64,000 nt of DNA from Castor canadensis (GCF_047511655.1 NC_133392.1:25620001-25684000), one strand, 5' to 3'; positions 33,226-45,933 are shown, counted from the first letter of the stretch. The notes: generated from the letters alone by a model not told the origin. Numbers and translations are program-made.

Positions 33226-34704
33226 ACTCTACAACCTGAAGCCAGGTTTTAGATTCCACAAAACCTCCTCAGACAAGTCCTAGTGGCCCCTTCTCCTGGC
33301 TTCCAGGGCAAGAGGCTCCGGCTGCCACTGCACCAAAGACATCACTGGGTCCCCTGTTCTTCAGCTCCCTGCTGCCTTCAGGCCATCTGGGACCGAATCT
33401 CAGCTGAAGCTCCAAAGAAGGCCTTTCTGTTTATCAAATGAATGCCCATGGCCATTTATTTTAGAATGACATTTTAAAATGCCTCCTGTCCTTACTGTTT
33501 ACCTCAATGTTCATCCTGCTACCTCCCTCTTATGGCAGAAATGCACAGAAACACACACACACAGGAGAGAGAGAGAGAAATTTCCTTGCCCTGAGCATAA
33601 CTGTCACTCCCACTCCTGTGAGGCTAGGAGGGAGCTGCCCCTGTCATGGTTCCCTCAGGAGCATCACAGTCCCTGAGTTGGCCTCTGCCCTCTGCTGCTT
33701 TATCCTTCTGGGCTCCAGGACCAGTCTGGAAGTAGCGCTTTCCTGCTTCTTTCTGTGTTAGGGAGTTGACTCTTGGCTCCCTGCCAAGGGCCAAGTGAGC
33801 TGAGGACCCTTGTCCAAGGGAATTTGTGGTCATGGTGGGAGTAACAGCAGAGTATCCCACGGTTCTTGTCCACAGAACACATGTGTAAACATGCTGTCCA
33901 TGAGCAGTGTGGTCCTAGGGCCCTTTTGGAGTGCATTCAGCTCCAAACTTCCTGGTAACCTGTGCATTTCAGATCATTCACATTTTAATCCTCAGAAGGG
34001 GATGAGCTGCTGTTCCAAAAGGTGGCAAGGATTCTCCTAGGACCATCTGACACTTCCTTATAAAATCCAGCTTTAGCAAAGATCCTCCCACTCTCAAAAT
34101 CTGTGACCATCCTCCATATCTGTTCTGGCTCCTCATCTTCACCATCACCCAAGCGATGCCTAATCACCTGGTCTATCTTCAGCACGAATCCTCTAGGTCA
34201 GTTCAGCCTGAGCCTTCCTTACCCCTGATGCATTCTCTGAGTAGTTTTTCATCCACTGACCCCACCCCCTGCTCTCCCACTTATCTAGAAATTCCTCTTG
34301 CCCATGCTATATTTTGCCACTGCTAAATCTCATTGCAGTGGCCCCTATATCTATGGTGATGAATCTGAATAAAGTCTTCCTTACCGTGCTTTGACAAGTA
34401 CCATTGATTTATTTTTATTTAACACAGGGTAGAAGAGTAAAATTCTCATAAGTGCTTTATAACATGGAAGATGATATTTTACCAAAAACAAAATTTCAGA
34501 ATTTCAATATTAAACTAGGCTTGGGGTGAGAAAGGAGCATTCCAAGGGTTCAGACATCATTGAGATTTTTAATCTACATATCTGAAACAATCAGAAAACA
34601 GCTCCAAACTGTGAATGAAGCTGTGCTGTTGAGGTCATTTAGTTCTCAAAGTGATGGGAGAATAAGCAGAGTTCGGGTCTGATTAGGAGAAGCCTTGTCA
34701 TCAT
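33226..34704. other. No gene recognised
   Basis: Contains a short CA/GA-rich run near 33,550-33,580. Otherwise no gene or repeat recognised. Confidence 0.5.
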
Positions 34705-34925
34705 AATAGGTTGCCTGCTACTTACTGAGCATGCGCCCAGCTGATACTAAGGCCTGCAGGATGGTCCCATCATTGTTCTTCAAGAACCCTACGGAATAGG
34801 TACTCAGCATTTCCATTTTATGGATAAGAAACTGAGGCTCAGAGGTAAAACAACTTGCCAAGGAACTCAGTGAAGGAAGAGCCAGGATTTGAATCCTGTG
34901 TATCTGATCACTCAGCCTTCCTCTT
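34705..34925 (-). repeat. MIR element, antisense
   Basis: 'tggataagaaactgaggctc' followed by 'aacaacttgccaaggaactc' and 'gccaggatttgaatcc' form a nearly complete MIR in reverse orientation. Confidence 0.75.
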
Positions 34926-35843
34926 CACTGCTTTGTTACTTCACTTCTCTTTCCATGAAGAGTTTTGTTTTGGGGGATTTTGTTTGTTTTGTTTGTGGGG
35001 CTGGGATTTGATCTTTTTTGTTCTGAAAAAAGCTACTTGTCAAGCAGGAGGCTGCCCTGAGGGAGAGGAGCAGGAGTTGGAAACAGCACTTGCAAAGGTG
35101 TAAGAGTTCCAACAAGCTGTTGCTGAATGTGAGCAAGATGTTTGAGGAAACTAATGTTTCCTTAGGAAAATGAATAGTCGGTGGGTCTCTGGGTAGGCAT
35201 AGCATCCCTGTGCGTAGGAAGGGTAAGATACTAGACAGTGAGAAGCCCTTTGGGCTGGATAGCTGCGTATTTGTGAAGACTTCAAATAACAAACCAAACC
35301 AGGCTGATAAAAGCTATCCCCCTCCATCTAAAAACCCAATAACCTTGACAAAGGACAAGTGGATGGGGTGGGGGTGGGACCCAAATGTGATAAATTCAAG
35401 GAAAAACCATCCCCCCCACCAACAGCAAAGGTCCTTGGAAAAATGTGAGATCCTCACAAAGGAAAGAGTATACAGGACTGAGGAAATGCTCCAGTTTATG
35501 CCTTATCATTTAGATTAAATCCCCTCTCACATGGGCACTTCCATCGGCTGAAAACAGAGAATTTGAAAGCTACAAGGAATTTCAAGTAACATTTAGTGAT
35601 CATCTCATACCCACTGCCAGCCTAATCGAAAACAAAATACTTAAATGAAGAGTCCTTATAGTACAAACATTACTTTGGTCTTGTAAACCAACAATGGGGA
35701 AACTATCCCGCCACCACCAGTCCCAGCCACACAGACCCTTCCATGCTCCAGTCCTGGTAAGATGTAACTGTATTCAATCCAGATGGCTCAGAACCTCCAA
35801 GGAAGGGAACACTGCACATCCTCCTCTAATCCATTCTTACATT
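34926..35843. other. No gene recognised
   Basis: AT-rich flank of the L1 insertion. Nothing coding recognised. Confidence 0.5.
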
Positions 35844-35858
35844 AAGATCGTCTGTACA
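35844..35858. repeat. Target-site duplication of the L1, left copy
   Basis: aagatcgtctgtaca here recurs with one change (aagatcttctgtaca) at 38,991-39,005, right after the A-rich L1 tail. Confidence 0.9.
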
Positions 35859-35935
35859 AAAGAATTAATGAAACAAAAAGTTGGTTCTTTGAAAAAATAA
35901 ACAAGATCGATAGACCCCTGGCAAACCTGACTAAA

Positions 35936-37456
35936 ATGAGGAGAGAAAAAACCCAAATTAGTAGAATCAGGAATATAAAAGGGGAGATAACAACAAACAC
36001 CATGGAAGTCCAGGAAATCATCAGAGACTTCTTTGAGAAACTATATTCAAATAAATTTGAAAATCTTAAAGAAATGCACAGAGTTCTAGATACATATGAC
36101 CATCCAAAACTGAACCAAGAGGAAATTAATCACCGGAATAGACCTATAACACAAAATGAAATTGAAGCAGCAATCAAGAGTCTCCCCAAAAAGAAAAGTC
36201 CAGGACCTGATGGATTCTCTGCTGAATTCTATCAGACCTTTAAAGAAGAACTGATACCAACCCTCCTTAAACTGTTCCATGAAATAGAAAGGGAAGGAAA
36301 ACTGCCAAACACATTTTATGAAGCCAGTATTACACTTATCCCAAAACCAGGCAAAGACACCTCCAAAAAGGAGAACTATAGGCCAATCTCCTTAATGAAC
36401 ATTGATGCAAAAATCCTCAACAAAATAATGGCAAATCGAATTCAGCAACACATCAAAAAGATTATTCACCACGACCAGGTAGGCTTCATCCCAGGGATGC
36501 AGGGGTGGTTCAACATACGAAAATCAATAAATGTAATAAACCACATTAACAGAAGCAAAGACGACAACCACTTGATCATCTCAATAGATGCAGAAAAAGC
36601 CTTTGATAAGATCCAACATCATTTCATGATAAAAGCTCTAAGAAAACTAGGAATAGAAGGAAATTTCCTCAACATTATAAAAGCTATATATGACAAACCT
36701 ACAGCCAGCATTATACTTAACAGAGGAAAACTTAAACCACTCCCTCTAAAATCAGGAACCAGACAAGGATGCCCACTATCTCCACTCCTATTCAACATAG
36801 TACTGGAATTCCTAGCCAGAGCAATTAGGCAAGAAGAAGGAATAAAAGGAATACAAATAGGTAAAGAAACTGTCAAAACATCCCCATGTGCAGATGACAT
36901 GATCCTATACCTTAAAGACCCAAAAAATTCTACTCAAAAGCTTCTAGACATCATCAATAGCTATAGCAAGGTAGCAGGATATAAAATCAACATAGAAAAA
37001 TCATTAGCATTTCTATACACTAACAATGAGCAAACGGAAAAAGAATGTATGAAAACAATTCCATTTACAATAGCCTCAAACAAAATCAAATACCTAGGTG
37101 TAAACCTAACAAAAGATGTGAAAGACCTCTACAAGGAAAACTATACACTTCTGAAGAAAGAGATTGAGGAAGACTATAGAAAGTGGAGAGATCTCCCATG
37201 CTCATGGATTAGTAGAATCAACATAGTAAAAATGTCGATACTCCCAAAAGTAATCTACATGTTTAATGCAATTCCCATCAAAATTCCAATGACATTCACT
37301 AAAGAGATTGAAAAATCTACCGTTAAATTTATATGGAAACACAAGAGGCCACGAATAGCCAAGGCAATACTCAGTCAAAAGAACAATGCAGGAGGTATCA
37401 CAATACCTGACTTCAAACTATATTACAAAGCAATAACAACAAAAACAGCATGGTAA
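35936..37456 (+). pseudogene. L1 ORF2, reverse transcriptase part
   Basis: A 506-codon open stretch covering the L1 reverse transcriptase. It includes [10 protein letters not shown] near codon 86, the palm-domain stretch ending [12 protein letters not shown], and [15 protein letters not shown]. The catalytic aspartate pair is at codons 319-320 (ADDMILYL), but the residue before the alanine is Cys (TGT at 36,887-36,889), where L1 enzymes normally have Phe. The frame is open upstream of the first ATG to the truncation point. It ends at TAA 37,454-37,456, where the L1 protein normally continues, so this is a nonsense change. The endonuclease domain is missing. Confidence 0.92.
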
Positions 37457-37563
37457 TGGCACAAAAACAGACATGAAGACCAGTGGAACAGAATAGAGGA
37501 CCCAGATATGAAGCCACACAACTATAACCAACCTGTCTTTGACAAAGGAGCTAAAAATATACG

Positions 37564-37986
37564 ATGGTAAATAGCAGCCTCTTCAACAAAAACTGCTGGG
37601 AAAACTGGTTAGCAGTCTGCAAAAAACTGAAACTAGATCCATGTATATCACCCTATACCAATATTAACTCAAAATGGATCAAGGATCTTAATATCAGACC
37701 ACAAACTCTAAAGTTAATACAGAAAAGAGTAGGAAATACTCTGGAGTTAGTAGGTATAGGTAAGAACTTTCTCAACGAAACCCCAGCAGCACAGCAACTA
37801 AGAGATAGCATAGATAAATGGGACCTCATAAAACTAAAAAGCTTCTGTTCATCAAAAGAAATGGTCTCTAAACTGAAGAGAACACCCACAGAGTGGGAGA
37901 AAATATTTGCCAACTATACATCAGACAAAGGACTGATAACCAGAATATATAGGGAACTTAAAAAAACTAAATTCTCCCAAAACTAA
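37564..37986 (+). pseudogene. L1 ORF2, middle C-terminal part, shifted frame
   Basis: The L1 protein continues here for 140 codons in a different frame from the upstream segment, implying a small indel between about 37,545 and 37,570. The frame ends at a stop near 37,984, where homology again moves to another frame. No known catalytic motif lies here. Confidence 0.85.
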
Positions 37987-38047
37987 TGAACCAATAAAGA
38001 AATGGGCAAGTGAACTGAACAGAACTTTCTCAAAAGAAGAAATTCAA

Positions 38048-38617
38048 ATGGCCAAAAAACACATGAAAAAATGCTCTCCATCCCTAGCAATAAAGGAAAT
38101 GCAAATTAAAACCACACTAAGATTCCACCTCACCCCTGTTAGAATAGCCATCATCAGCAACACCACCAACAACAGGTGTTGGCGAGGATGCGGGGAAAAA
38201 GGAACCCTCTTACACTGTTGGTGGGAATGTAAACTAGTACAACCACTGTGGAAAAAAAATTGGAGGCTACTTAAAAAGCTAGACATTGATCTACCATTTG
38301 ATCCAGCAATACCACTCTTGGGGATATACCCAAAAGACTGTGACACAGGTTACTCCAGAGGCACCTGCACACCCATGTTTATTGCAGCACTATTCACAAT
38401 AGCCAAGTTACGGAAACAGTCAAGATGCCCCACCACTGATGAATGGATTAAGAAAATGTGGTATTTATACACAATGGAATTTTATGCAGCCATGAAGAAG
38501 AACGAAATGTTATCATTCGCTGGTAAATGGATGGAATTGGAGAACATCATTCTGAGTGACGTTAGCCTGGCCCAAAAGACCAAAAATCGTATGTTCTCCC
38601 TCATATGTGGACATTAG
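38048..38617 (+). pseudogene. L1 ORF2, C-terminal cysteine-rich part
   Basis: A 189-codon stretch containing the C-terminal cysteine-histidine segment of L1 ORF2 ([18 protein letters not shown]) and the following [19 protein letters not shown] region. It ends at the usual ORF2 stop position, followed by the 3' untranslated region. Confidence 0.9.
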
Positions 38618-39005
38618 ATCAAGGGCAAACACAACAATGGGATTGGACTTTGAGCACATGATAAAAGCAAGAGCACACAAGGGAGGGGTGAGGATAGGTA
38701 AGACACCTAAAAAATTAGCTAGCATTTGTTGCCCTTAACTCAGAGAAACTAAAGCAGATACCTTAAAAGCAACTGAGGCCACTAGGAAAAGGGGACCTGG
38801 AACTAGAGAAAAGGTTAGATCAAAAAGAATTATTCTAGAAGGTAACACACACGCACAGGAAATCAATGTGAGTAGTCAATGCCCTGTATAGCTATCCTTA
38901 TCTCAACCAGCAAAAACCCTTGTTCCTTCCTATTATTGCTTATACTCTCTCTACAATAAAATTAGAAATAAGGGCAAAAAAGAAAAAAAAAAGATCTTCT
39001 GTACA

Positions 39006-40740
39006 TGAGAGCTTTAAAATGCTGTGGTTTCAACACTTTTTCCAGTCTGCAGGAGCTCTCACACCTTTAATCCTGAGGTTCAAAATGGTTTTTACACGAT
39101 GTACATCCATTGTTAAACATAGTTATCTCTCAGACATTAGATTGTAGACTTCCTGTTTTTCACATTTTTATATTTTTAGCCAACTATGTTATTATCTGTA
39201 CTCCCAGCTCTCAATAAGAACTCTGCATGGAGCATTATTTATTTGTCTTTCCCTTTTTCTGCAGGTTGAATACTCCTAGTTTCAACCGAGGTTGACGATG
39301 ACTCAGTTTCCTCTGTAGGTCAGGTGGGTGACATCAAGAAATGAGCAGGAGGAAGTTCAGAGCAGTGCAGGTGATCAGGACCCTGGCAATCTGCAGAGAA
39401 CACACCTACTCAGAAGGCACTCAAACCCTGCCATCTTTCCTCACGAGCACTCTTCTCCATCCTTTATTTCCTGGTTCTTCAGCTTTCTAAAGTACTATAT
39501 GGGCTCCTAAAAAAAAACCCTTCATTTTCATGACATGAAGACACGCCTACTCCTGGTGCATCAACAAAAATGTGGGTCCCATGATGAAGATGAGTTAGAA
39601 GGCAGGGTTTATACTTGCAAAGGCTCATCAGTCCCCTAAGTTCCAGGAGAGTGCATAAGGGATGACTCCCCTCTTCCCAGGCACAGATCCCAGGGAAACA
39701 GTCATTCACATACTTCACTCTGCATTAGCTTGGGTGCCATGGCAACAAGGTGCCACATCCAGAGCAGATGGTACTGTAGACTGTCTGTCACATGGCACCT
39801 CTTCTGACAGGCCAGGCCACTTCACCATGCAGGCTTGCCTCTCTGTCCAGCTGGCATAGAGTAGCACCTGGTAACTATTGCTGCCCTGAGTCAGCAGATG
39901 GCAGGGCGGGCTGAGATGTGGGGGAAAAGGCTGGTTTGGGCTGAGTTCAACATAGGGAAGGCAGAGAGCATTTCTGTGTACCCAGACAAATAAAAACATA
40001 GCATCTAAACTCCCAGCATGGCTGGGAGGCTGGAAAAGATTCAGTTGAGCAAAGACCAAATGATCATAGGCTGGTCCTGAGACACTGAGATAAGACAGCA
40101 TTGGACAGTCTCAGTTTCCCTCTGTAAAAGTAAATTCTCACTATGGATGAACCAGATCAACAACCCTTCAGCAGTTCCTCAAAATGCCCATACACATCTC
40201 TCAGGCTTTCTTAGAGCTCAGGGTGACTTGGGACCACTCACATCAAAACCACTGGGAGTTCTTGATGCTCCTACAGATGCTTGAGCCCTGCCCCAGACAG
40301 CATTTCTCCAATTTCATGCAGAACAAGTCTGAAAATCCATAGAGGAAAGCTATAGGTTTGGGAAATCCCCCAAACCTAGCACACAGTGCTGGCTGCTTTA
40401 CAAATGCATTCAATGGTGCAGGAGAACACTTTGGCCAGGCCTCCAAGGAGGTTTACTGTGGTCTTTAGTACCCTCAACAGGACAGCTCCCTTCTGTGAAA
40501 ATCTGGTACCCTCCAGACATGTAAAATTATTTTCCTTTTAGTCATCACAATGTAGACATGGTGCAAAAAAAGCATTTGATGATCTGAGTATTAGAAAAAA
40601 ATCTATTTTAAAATGTTCTGTTTTCCAAGTCTCTGAAAAGGAAGACTATACATGTGATAAAGGGTAACTAGTGAGCAATGCCAATAAAGGAGGGACTGTT
40701 TTGGTATGATGAAGAGAAACTATTTCCATCCCTGAACCTG
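39006..40740. other. No gene recognised
   Basis: I checked both strands for GSTO2 exons and found none. Frames at 39,715-40,101 minus and nearby show no known domain. Confidence 0.5.
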
Positions 40741-40836
40741 AAAGCCTGTCATCCACCAGGGCCTCTCTGGCTCCCCCTGAGGGATAAAGAAAGTGGGCAT
40801 TTTAAAGTCAGCCCTGGAGCTCAGAAGAGCGCAGGG

Positions 40837-40862
40837 CTCCCCCTGGTGGCCATCAGGGGGAG
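40837..40862. promoter_or_regulatory. Palindromic pair of CTCF-like motifs
   Basis: CTCCCCCTGGTGGCC on the plus strand is the reverse complement of GGCCACCAGGGGGAG, a good match to the CTCF core. It runs directly into CCATCAGGGGGAG, a near match in the other direction. Together they form a 26-bp palindrome with one mismatched pair of positions. A third similar core (CCACCAGGGCC) lies near 40,756. Motif matches only; binding is not shown. Confidence 0.5.
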
Positions 40863-41788
40863 ATGCGGTGGCTGCGGCCCCCTCCAAAAGGTGCCAGAGA
40901 AGGAAAAATAAATCTATCAGGCTTTTGAAAGAGAAGCCAGATCAAAAGAGAAGAGAAACCTACAGTTCTTTAAACCAGGCATTCTAAAAATCTCCAGTCT
41001 AAGGTCTCGGACTCTTCTGTTCAGCCTCAATAATGGAGCTTCAAACCTTGGAGTGGCCGTCTGCCTTTCACCACCATCTTTTACTTTGTCGCCAAGAAAT
41101 CCCCAGCGTCTAGTCCCAAAACACTGTGGTGGCTCCCAGTGGCACCACGGAACTTGATGGAGTGGGGAGACAGCATTTTTTCTTGTTGGAAATAATTCTT
41201 AAGAAGTAGTCAACTCCCATCCCAAAGAAAAACACACAAAGCCACCTGCTAGTACAGGAGCAAACTATACAAGCCTTTAACTAGAAGCAGCAGCAAAGTA
41301 CTATGGGGTGGAAATGTTTTGAGATCATAAAAGATAAGTAAAGATTCTCAAGATTCTAAATTTCAGGTTCCTGCTATCCCGAGACAGCTGAAGCTGAGCT
41401 AAGGATGCGATGGACTGATTTCCGGTAAAACAAAAGCATTTTTCCTCTAACACAAAGACTTAGAAGTACAGTCTGCAGCAAGTTGTCTTATGCAGATTCA
41501 AAATACAACTTGTCAACAGTTGGGGATTAAAGGGACACTGAAAATTCTTTGCTGGCATTGTTTCATTCTTTTGTTTAAAAAATTCTTTTGTAAGAAAGTA
41601 GGTCATGCCTGACCAGTCAAATGCCTGTAAAGCAATTAGTGGTTGATGTAAATATAAATGATTATCAGTCTCTGAAGGAGAAGAGGGCTTCCTATGTGCA
41701 AAGTAGTGGAATAAAGCACAATATTTTAAAACATTATACTTCTAAATTCACAAAAGGAAAGTTAGATTAAAAGTTAAAAGAAAACAGC
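40863..41788. other. No gene recognised
   Basis: Nothing identifiable on either strand apart from the adjacent regulatory-looking motif. Confidence 0.5.
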
Positions 41789-41978
41789 CAGGCACCAGTG
41801 GTTTACACCTGTAATCCCAGCTACTCAGGAGGCAGAATCAGGAGGATCATAGTTTGAAGCCAGCTGAGGCAAATAGATCAGGAGACCCCCCAACTCGAAA
41901 ACACCCATCACTAAACAGGACTGGGGGAGTGGCTCAAGATGTAGGCCCTGAGTTCAAACCCCAGTACTGAAAAAAAAA
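41789..41978 (+). repeat. Full composite B1-ID SINE
   Basis: 'cctgtaatcccagctactca', 'gaggatcatagtttgaagcc', then the linker and the ID-like half (gtaggccctgagttcaaacc) and an A tail. This is the best example in the window of the B1-ID fusion that points to a castorimorph-like rodent. Confidence 0.9.
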
Positions 41979-42004
41979 AAGCTAAAAGAAAATAAAAATG
42001 TGAT

Positions 42005-42136
42005 TTAAAAGCAGTCAAGTAGCTGCTTTGGAGGTAGAGATAGGAGGGTTATGGTTTCAAGTCAGCTTGGGCAAAAGTGGTGAAGGGCAAGTGCAAGGCC
42101 CTGAATGTGAACCCCAGTACCGACAAAAAAAAAAAG
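42005..42136 (+). repeat. Composite B1-ID SINE, shortened
   Basis: 'tagctgctttggaggtagag' and 'caagtcagcttgggcaaaag' lead into 'aggccctgaatgtgaacccc' and an A tail. It is the same family with an internal deletion. Confidence 0.75.
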
Positions 42137-42287
42137 TCCAAATACCCTTACCTAGTGTGCTGGATAAGCAACTTCATAGCTTATACAAGTGGCAAATTAG
42201 GAAGCCATTAAAAAGTGATTTTTTTTTCTATTTTCAAAAAATAACCAGTATAGTAAATACACTCTCATTTAAAAAAAAAAAGTAAAA

Positions 42288-42378
42288 CAGATTGAGGATG
42301 TTGCTACGGGCTACAGTGCTTTCCTAACATGTTTGAGGCCCTGGGTTCAATCCCCAGCACTGCAAAAAAAAATCAAAT
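42288..42378 (+). repeat. ID-type SINE
   Basis: 'gaggccctgggttcaatccc' followed by 'cagcactgcaaaaaaaaa' ends a tRNA-derived element. Confidence 0.8.
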
Positions 42379-42429
42379 CAAGTCAAACACAGAAGACCCT
42401 CCTCTCCACCCCTGCCCTGGACCACTTCC

Positions 42430-42815
42430 CTTTCCCATCCCACTTGTAATAGGCACCCTTCTCAGTGTAGCCACTATCAAGAGTTTGATGTGCATCTCTC
42501 CAGACAGTGTTCTAGGCATTTATTTACATGCATATGTACTCACATATATACAAGGCTTTGTTTTTCCTGTACTAGAATGGGATCGCACTATCTGTATCAC
42601 TGTTAATTAATTAAATATTTCTAGGAAGTGTTTTCATATCAGTACACAGAGGTCTACTGCATCCATTTTAAACTTCTCCACAAATTTTACAAAATGAATA
42701 TAATTTACTTAGCCATTCTCCATCTAATGGATATTAAGGTTTCTTATTTTCCACCACAAATAATGTTGGCCTAATAAACACCTTTGTACATATGAATAAG
42801 CACTTATAGAGTTAA
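42430..42815 (-). mobile_element. Old L1 fragment (end of ORF2), antisense
   Basis: The minus strand carries the decayed L1 segment with the order 'ttgtgg...taagaaacc', 'ccattagatggagaatggct' and the upstream target-like AT region, characteristic of the ORF2 C-terminus. No frame is open. Confidence 0.6.
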
Positions 42816-43184
42816 TAAGGAAAATCTTTGCATAATATGGTAACTAAGTTCTATGGAGAGCCTAACTTCAACTACATACAAATATACATACCAGAAAAGG
42901 ACAAAAAACAAGAACTACTAATTTTTAATTCAAGAAGAGTAAAAATAATTTAAATAATAAGAATAATGACTATTCTATTATTTACATGGTGGGAGAGAGT
43001 ATAGCAGAAGGCTATTAAAAGAAATGTGCAAATATCAATTTACCTAGAAAGCAGCTGTCAGATGGATAAGGAATTAAGTTACCTAACTAGCAACAGCACT
43101 AAAATCCCCATCCTTTGTGTGAAAGAACAGTGTTATAACTAAATGGTCAGGCAGTGGACATACTCAAACTAAAAACTCCAAGGG
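42816..43184. other. AT-rich, no gene recognised
   Basis: Nothing identifiable. Confidence 0.5.
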
Positions 43185-43525
43185 GACAGACAGCATACGT
43201 CTACACAGAAACCTTAACACAATATTTATGGCAGCATTGTTTATAATATCCCAAAAGTGAAACCAACCCAAATGTCCATGGACTAATGTACATCCACAGA
43301 GACAGACAGTAGATTAAAGGCTGCCAGGGATGGGAGGATAGGGAAGAAACGCAAGAAAATTTACAGTAAAGAGTCAGGCGTTTCTTTGAGTATGATGAAA
43401 ATGTTCTGAAATTAGATAATGGTGATGGTTGCAGAACTCTGTGGATATACTAAACCCGCCTGACTTGTGCACTCAAAAAGGTGAATTTCATGATATATCA
43501 GTTATAACTCAAATAAAGCTGTTAT
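43185..43525 (+). mobile_element. Old L1 3' end fragment
   Basis: 'ttatggcagcattgtttata', 'aaatgtccatggactaatg', then 'gatgaaaatgttctgaaatt' and 'ggtgaatttcatgatatatc' follow the order of the end of ORF2 and the 3' untranslated part of old L1M elements. The frame is lost. Confidence 0.7.
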
Positions 43526-43971
43526 AGAAATAGCTACTAACAAAGAATTTAGTTTGTAGACATGTCAACTTGGATGATAAAAAATAAATTTAGCTTATAG
43601 ACAGTTTTTAGTATATAAAGATTATAGAGAACTATTTTCAGTTAAGAATTAACCAGTTATGAACTTTCTTTCCTTCCTATCTTGGTGATATTAAAGCAGA
43701 AACAGACATTATGTAAATAATTTCATCACTGAAATTGTGAATTAATTAAAAGTTAATGAACAACAGTAAAACTTAGCCAAACAATACAATCTAAGGGGCT
43801 AAAACATCTTTTTTTGAATAGAAGAAAGGATGGATTAAAAATTAAGATTATGGGTAAAATTTAGGAGAGATTATTCAGAGGCTCATGAGTGATGCACACA
43901 TCTTTTCTGCAAATTTGACCTCACACAAACTGATACAGAAAAGGTCCCATAATTAAACTTGGCAACTTAGC

Positions 43972-44186
43972 TGAGCACCAGTGACTGTTTTATCCTAGCT
44001 ATTCAGAAGGCAGAGATCAGGAGGGTCACAGTTTGAAGCCAGTGGGGGCAAAGAGTCCATGAGACCCTATCTCCAAAATACCGAACACAAACAAGGGCTG
44101 GGGAGTAGCTGAAATCCTAGAGCACCTGCCTAGCAAGCAAGAGGCCATGAGTTCAAATCTCAGTACCACCAAAAAAACAAACAACA
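43972..44186 (+). repeat. Full composite B1-ID SINE
   Basis: 'tatcctagctattcagaagg', 'gtcacagtttgaagccagtg' and 'agagcacctgcctagcaagc' with a (CA/A)-rich tail form the composite in plus orientation. Confidence 0.88.
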
Positions 44187-44599
44187 ACAAAAAACTTGGC
44201 AACATGAGAAGCTTTGCATGGAAAGCAGGTCAACGAATGCCAAGGGGCTAACAGAGGAAGTGTCTTATGGTCACAGGAAGATGAAGGCTCCAGTTGCTTG
44301 GGAGGTGCCCACTTCCCAGGAGCCACTATGTGGCTTATGAATGTCAGGCACCTGTCAGTCTTTGTAACTCTAATCTGGAACTTCTTAGTTATTAGTGTTA
44401 ACTTTTTTCTATAGAATAAGAATCTTAAAAATGGAGGAGCACCAGAAAAAAAATAATAGAAAATCTTCAGAATAGTGACTCAACTACATTTTTTAACTAA
44501 ATCATTCAGTGATTTCTGTGAGATAAGCATAGATAATAGTATGACATGTGTGGTTGCTGTATATGAATTGAAGAATAGCAAAAATGTTTGAATCAAGAG

Positions 44600-44684
44600 A
44601 CTAGTGGAGTGGCTCAAGTGGTAGAGCACCTGCCTAGCAAGCATGAGGACCTGAGTTCAAACTTTAGTATCACAAAAAAAAAAA
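44600..44684 (+). repeat. ID-like SINE half
   Basis: 'gtggctcaagtggtagagca', 'cctgcctagcaagcatgagg' and 'gagttcaaactttagtatca' are followed by an A tail. Confidence 0.85.
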
Positions 44685-45029
44685 TTGAATCAATGCTTAC
44701 AAAAATGTAAGTGTCACCCAGAAATCTGCTGTTGGAAAAGACAAATGGGTGCTTGACTTGATATGCTGACACTTTTCATTATGGAAGATAAAGTTATAAA
44801 AAACTATACTCTGGAACTGATTTTGATCAAGAAGGACACACTGGTTGATAAAATAGAAACAAGGAACTTAACCATGTCATGTTAGAGCACCTGGTAGATA
44901 AGGAGATGACTTCTGGGCAGAAATTTGTGTCTCTCACATAAATAAAGAAGATTTCAAACAGTGAAGAAAAATATATCCAGATTCTAAAAGGGAAGGCCAT
45001 AAAAGGAAAGCAGGTTCCCCACATCAAAA

Positions 45030-45195
45030 TAAACTATTGTTTCATGTATATGACTCCATTTAGCCCTTACAATGGTCCCATAGACATTCTATTATCAGGC
45101 CAGCTTAAAAGATGAGTACACTGAGACTGGCAAGGGTGAGCATTTGTCAAAAGTCTCCCAACTAGTAGGAGAAAAAGGAGGATTAGGAACTCTGG
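45030..45195 (-). repeat. MIR element, antisense
   Basis: 'catttagcccttacaatggt', 'agatgagtacactgagactg' and 'gtctcccaactagtagg' follow the reverse MIR order. Confidence 0.55.
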
Positions 45196-45419
45196 AAGTT
45201 TTGCACTGAGGGCAACAGTCTCAACCAGTAGCATAGTCTACACCAGATGCAACGGACTGAAAGGTCACCACTTTTCTCCAGATAGTGGGAGATTGGGGTG
45301 ATCTGGTTTCAACTACTCAATTCTACCCTTCTAGGGTAAAAATAGTCATAAATGATATGTGAGTGTGGCTGTGTGCCAATAAAACTTTACTGATGGACAC
45401 TGAACTTGAATTTCAAATA

Positions 45420-45660
45420 TTTTAATATCCTTTGTTGTTAGAGCAACTTTAGGTTCACAGCAATGCTGAGCAGAACATACAGAGATTTCCTACATACCCC
45501 AACTCCACATATGCACAACTTCCTACACCATCAACATCTCAACCACAGTGATCCATTTGTTACAATCTGATGAACACCTTACTACTCAAAGCCCATAGCT
45601 TACCTATCCTTCACTTTTAATGAATTTCATATAATTTTCATTTCACAAGCTGTGATGTGT
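45420..45660. mobile_element. Old LINE-type fragment
   Basis: 'agagcaactttaggttcaca', 'acagagatttcctacatacc' and 'atccatttgttacaatctga' belong to a repeat common in mammalian genomes that I associate with old L1. Subfamily and orientation are not certain. Confidence 0.45.
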
Positions 45661-45933
45661 GTTTTGTTATTTTTCTCAACCACTGAAACATGTAAAAGCC
45701 ATTCATAGCTCTTTGATCTGTACAAAAACCAGCAGTTGGCTAGATTTAGCCTGATGGCATTAATTTGGCCATGCTTGGCCTATATTCAATGACTGAGCTA
45801 TCTATGACCAAACAGGGAATTCTAGTTGTAAATTAAAATATTCTACTATGCCCAGAGAGGATGCATTGCCAACATTTTTCTCTTTATTGGAGGAAATTAA
45901 ATCTAACAGTGGGAAAATGTTCATTAAAAGTAT

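Larger units (their letters stand above)
35859..38990 (+). mobile_element. 5'-truncated young L1 retrotransposon
   Basis: A 3.1-kb LINE-1 that starts inside ORF2, between the endonuclease and the reverse transcriptase, and runs to an A-rich tail (38,976-38,990). It is bounded by a 15-bp target duplication with a single mismatch. ORF2 reads almost continuously, with few breaks in 2.7 kb, so the copy is fairly young. 5' truncation plus a long duplication is the signature of target-primed reverse transcription. The 3' untranslated part is about 38,618-38,975. Confidence 0.95.
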
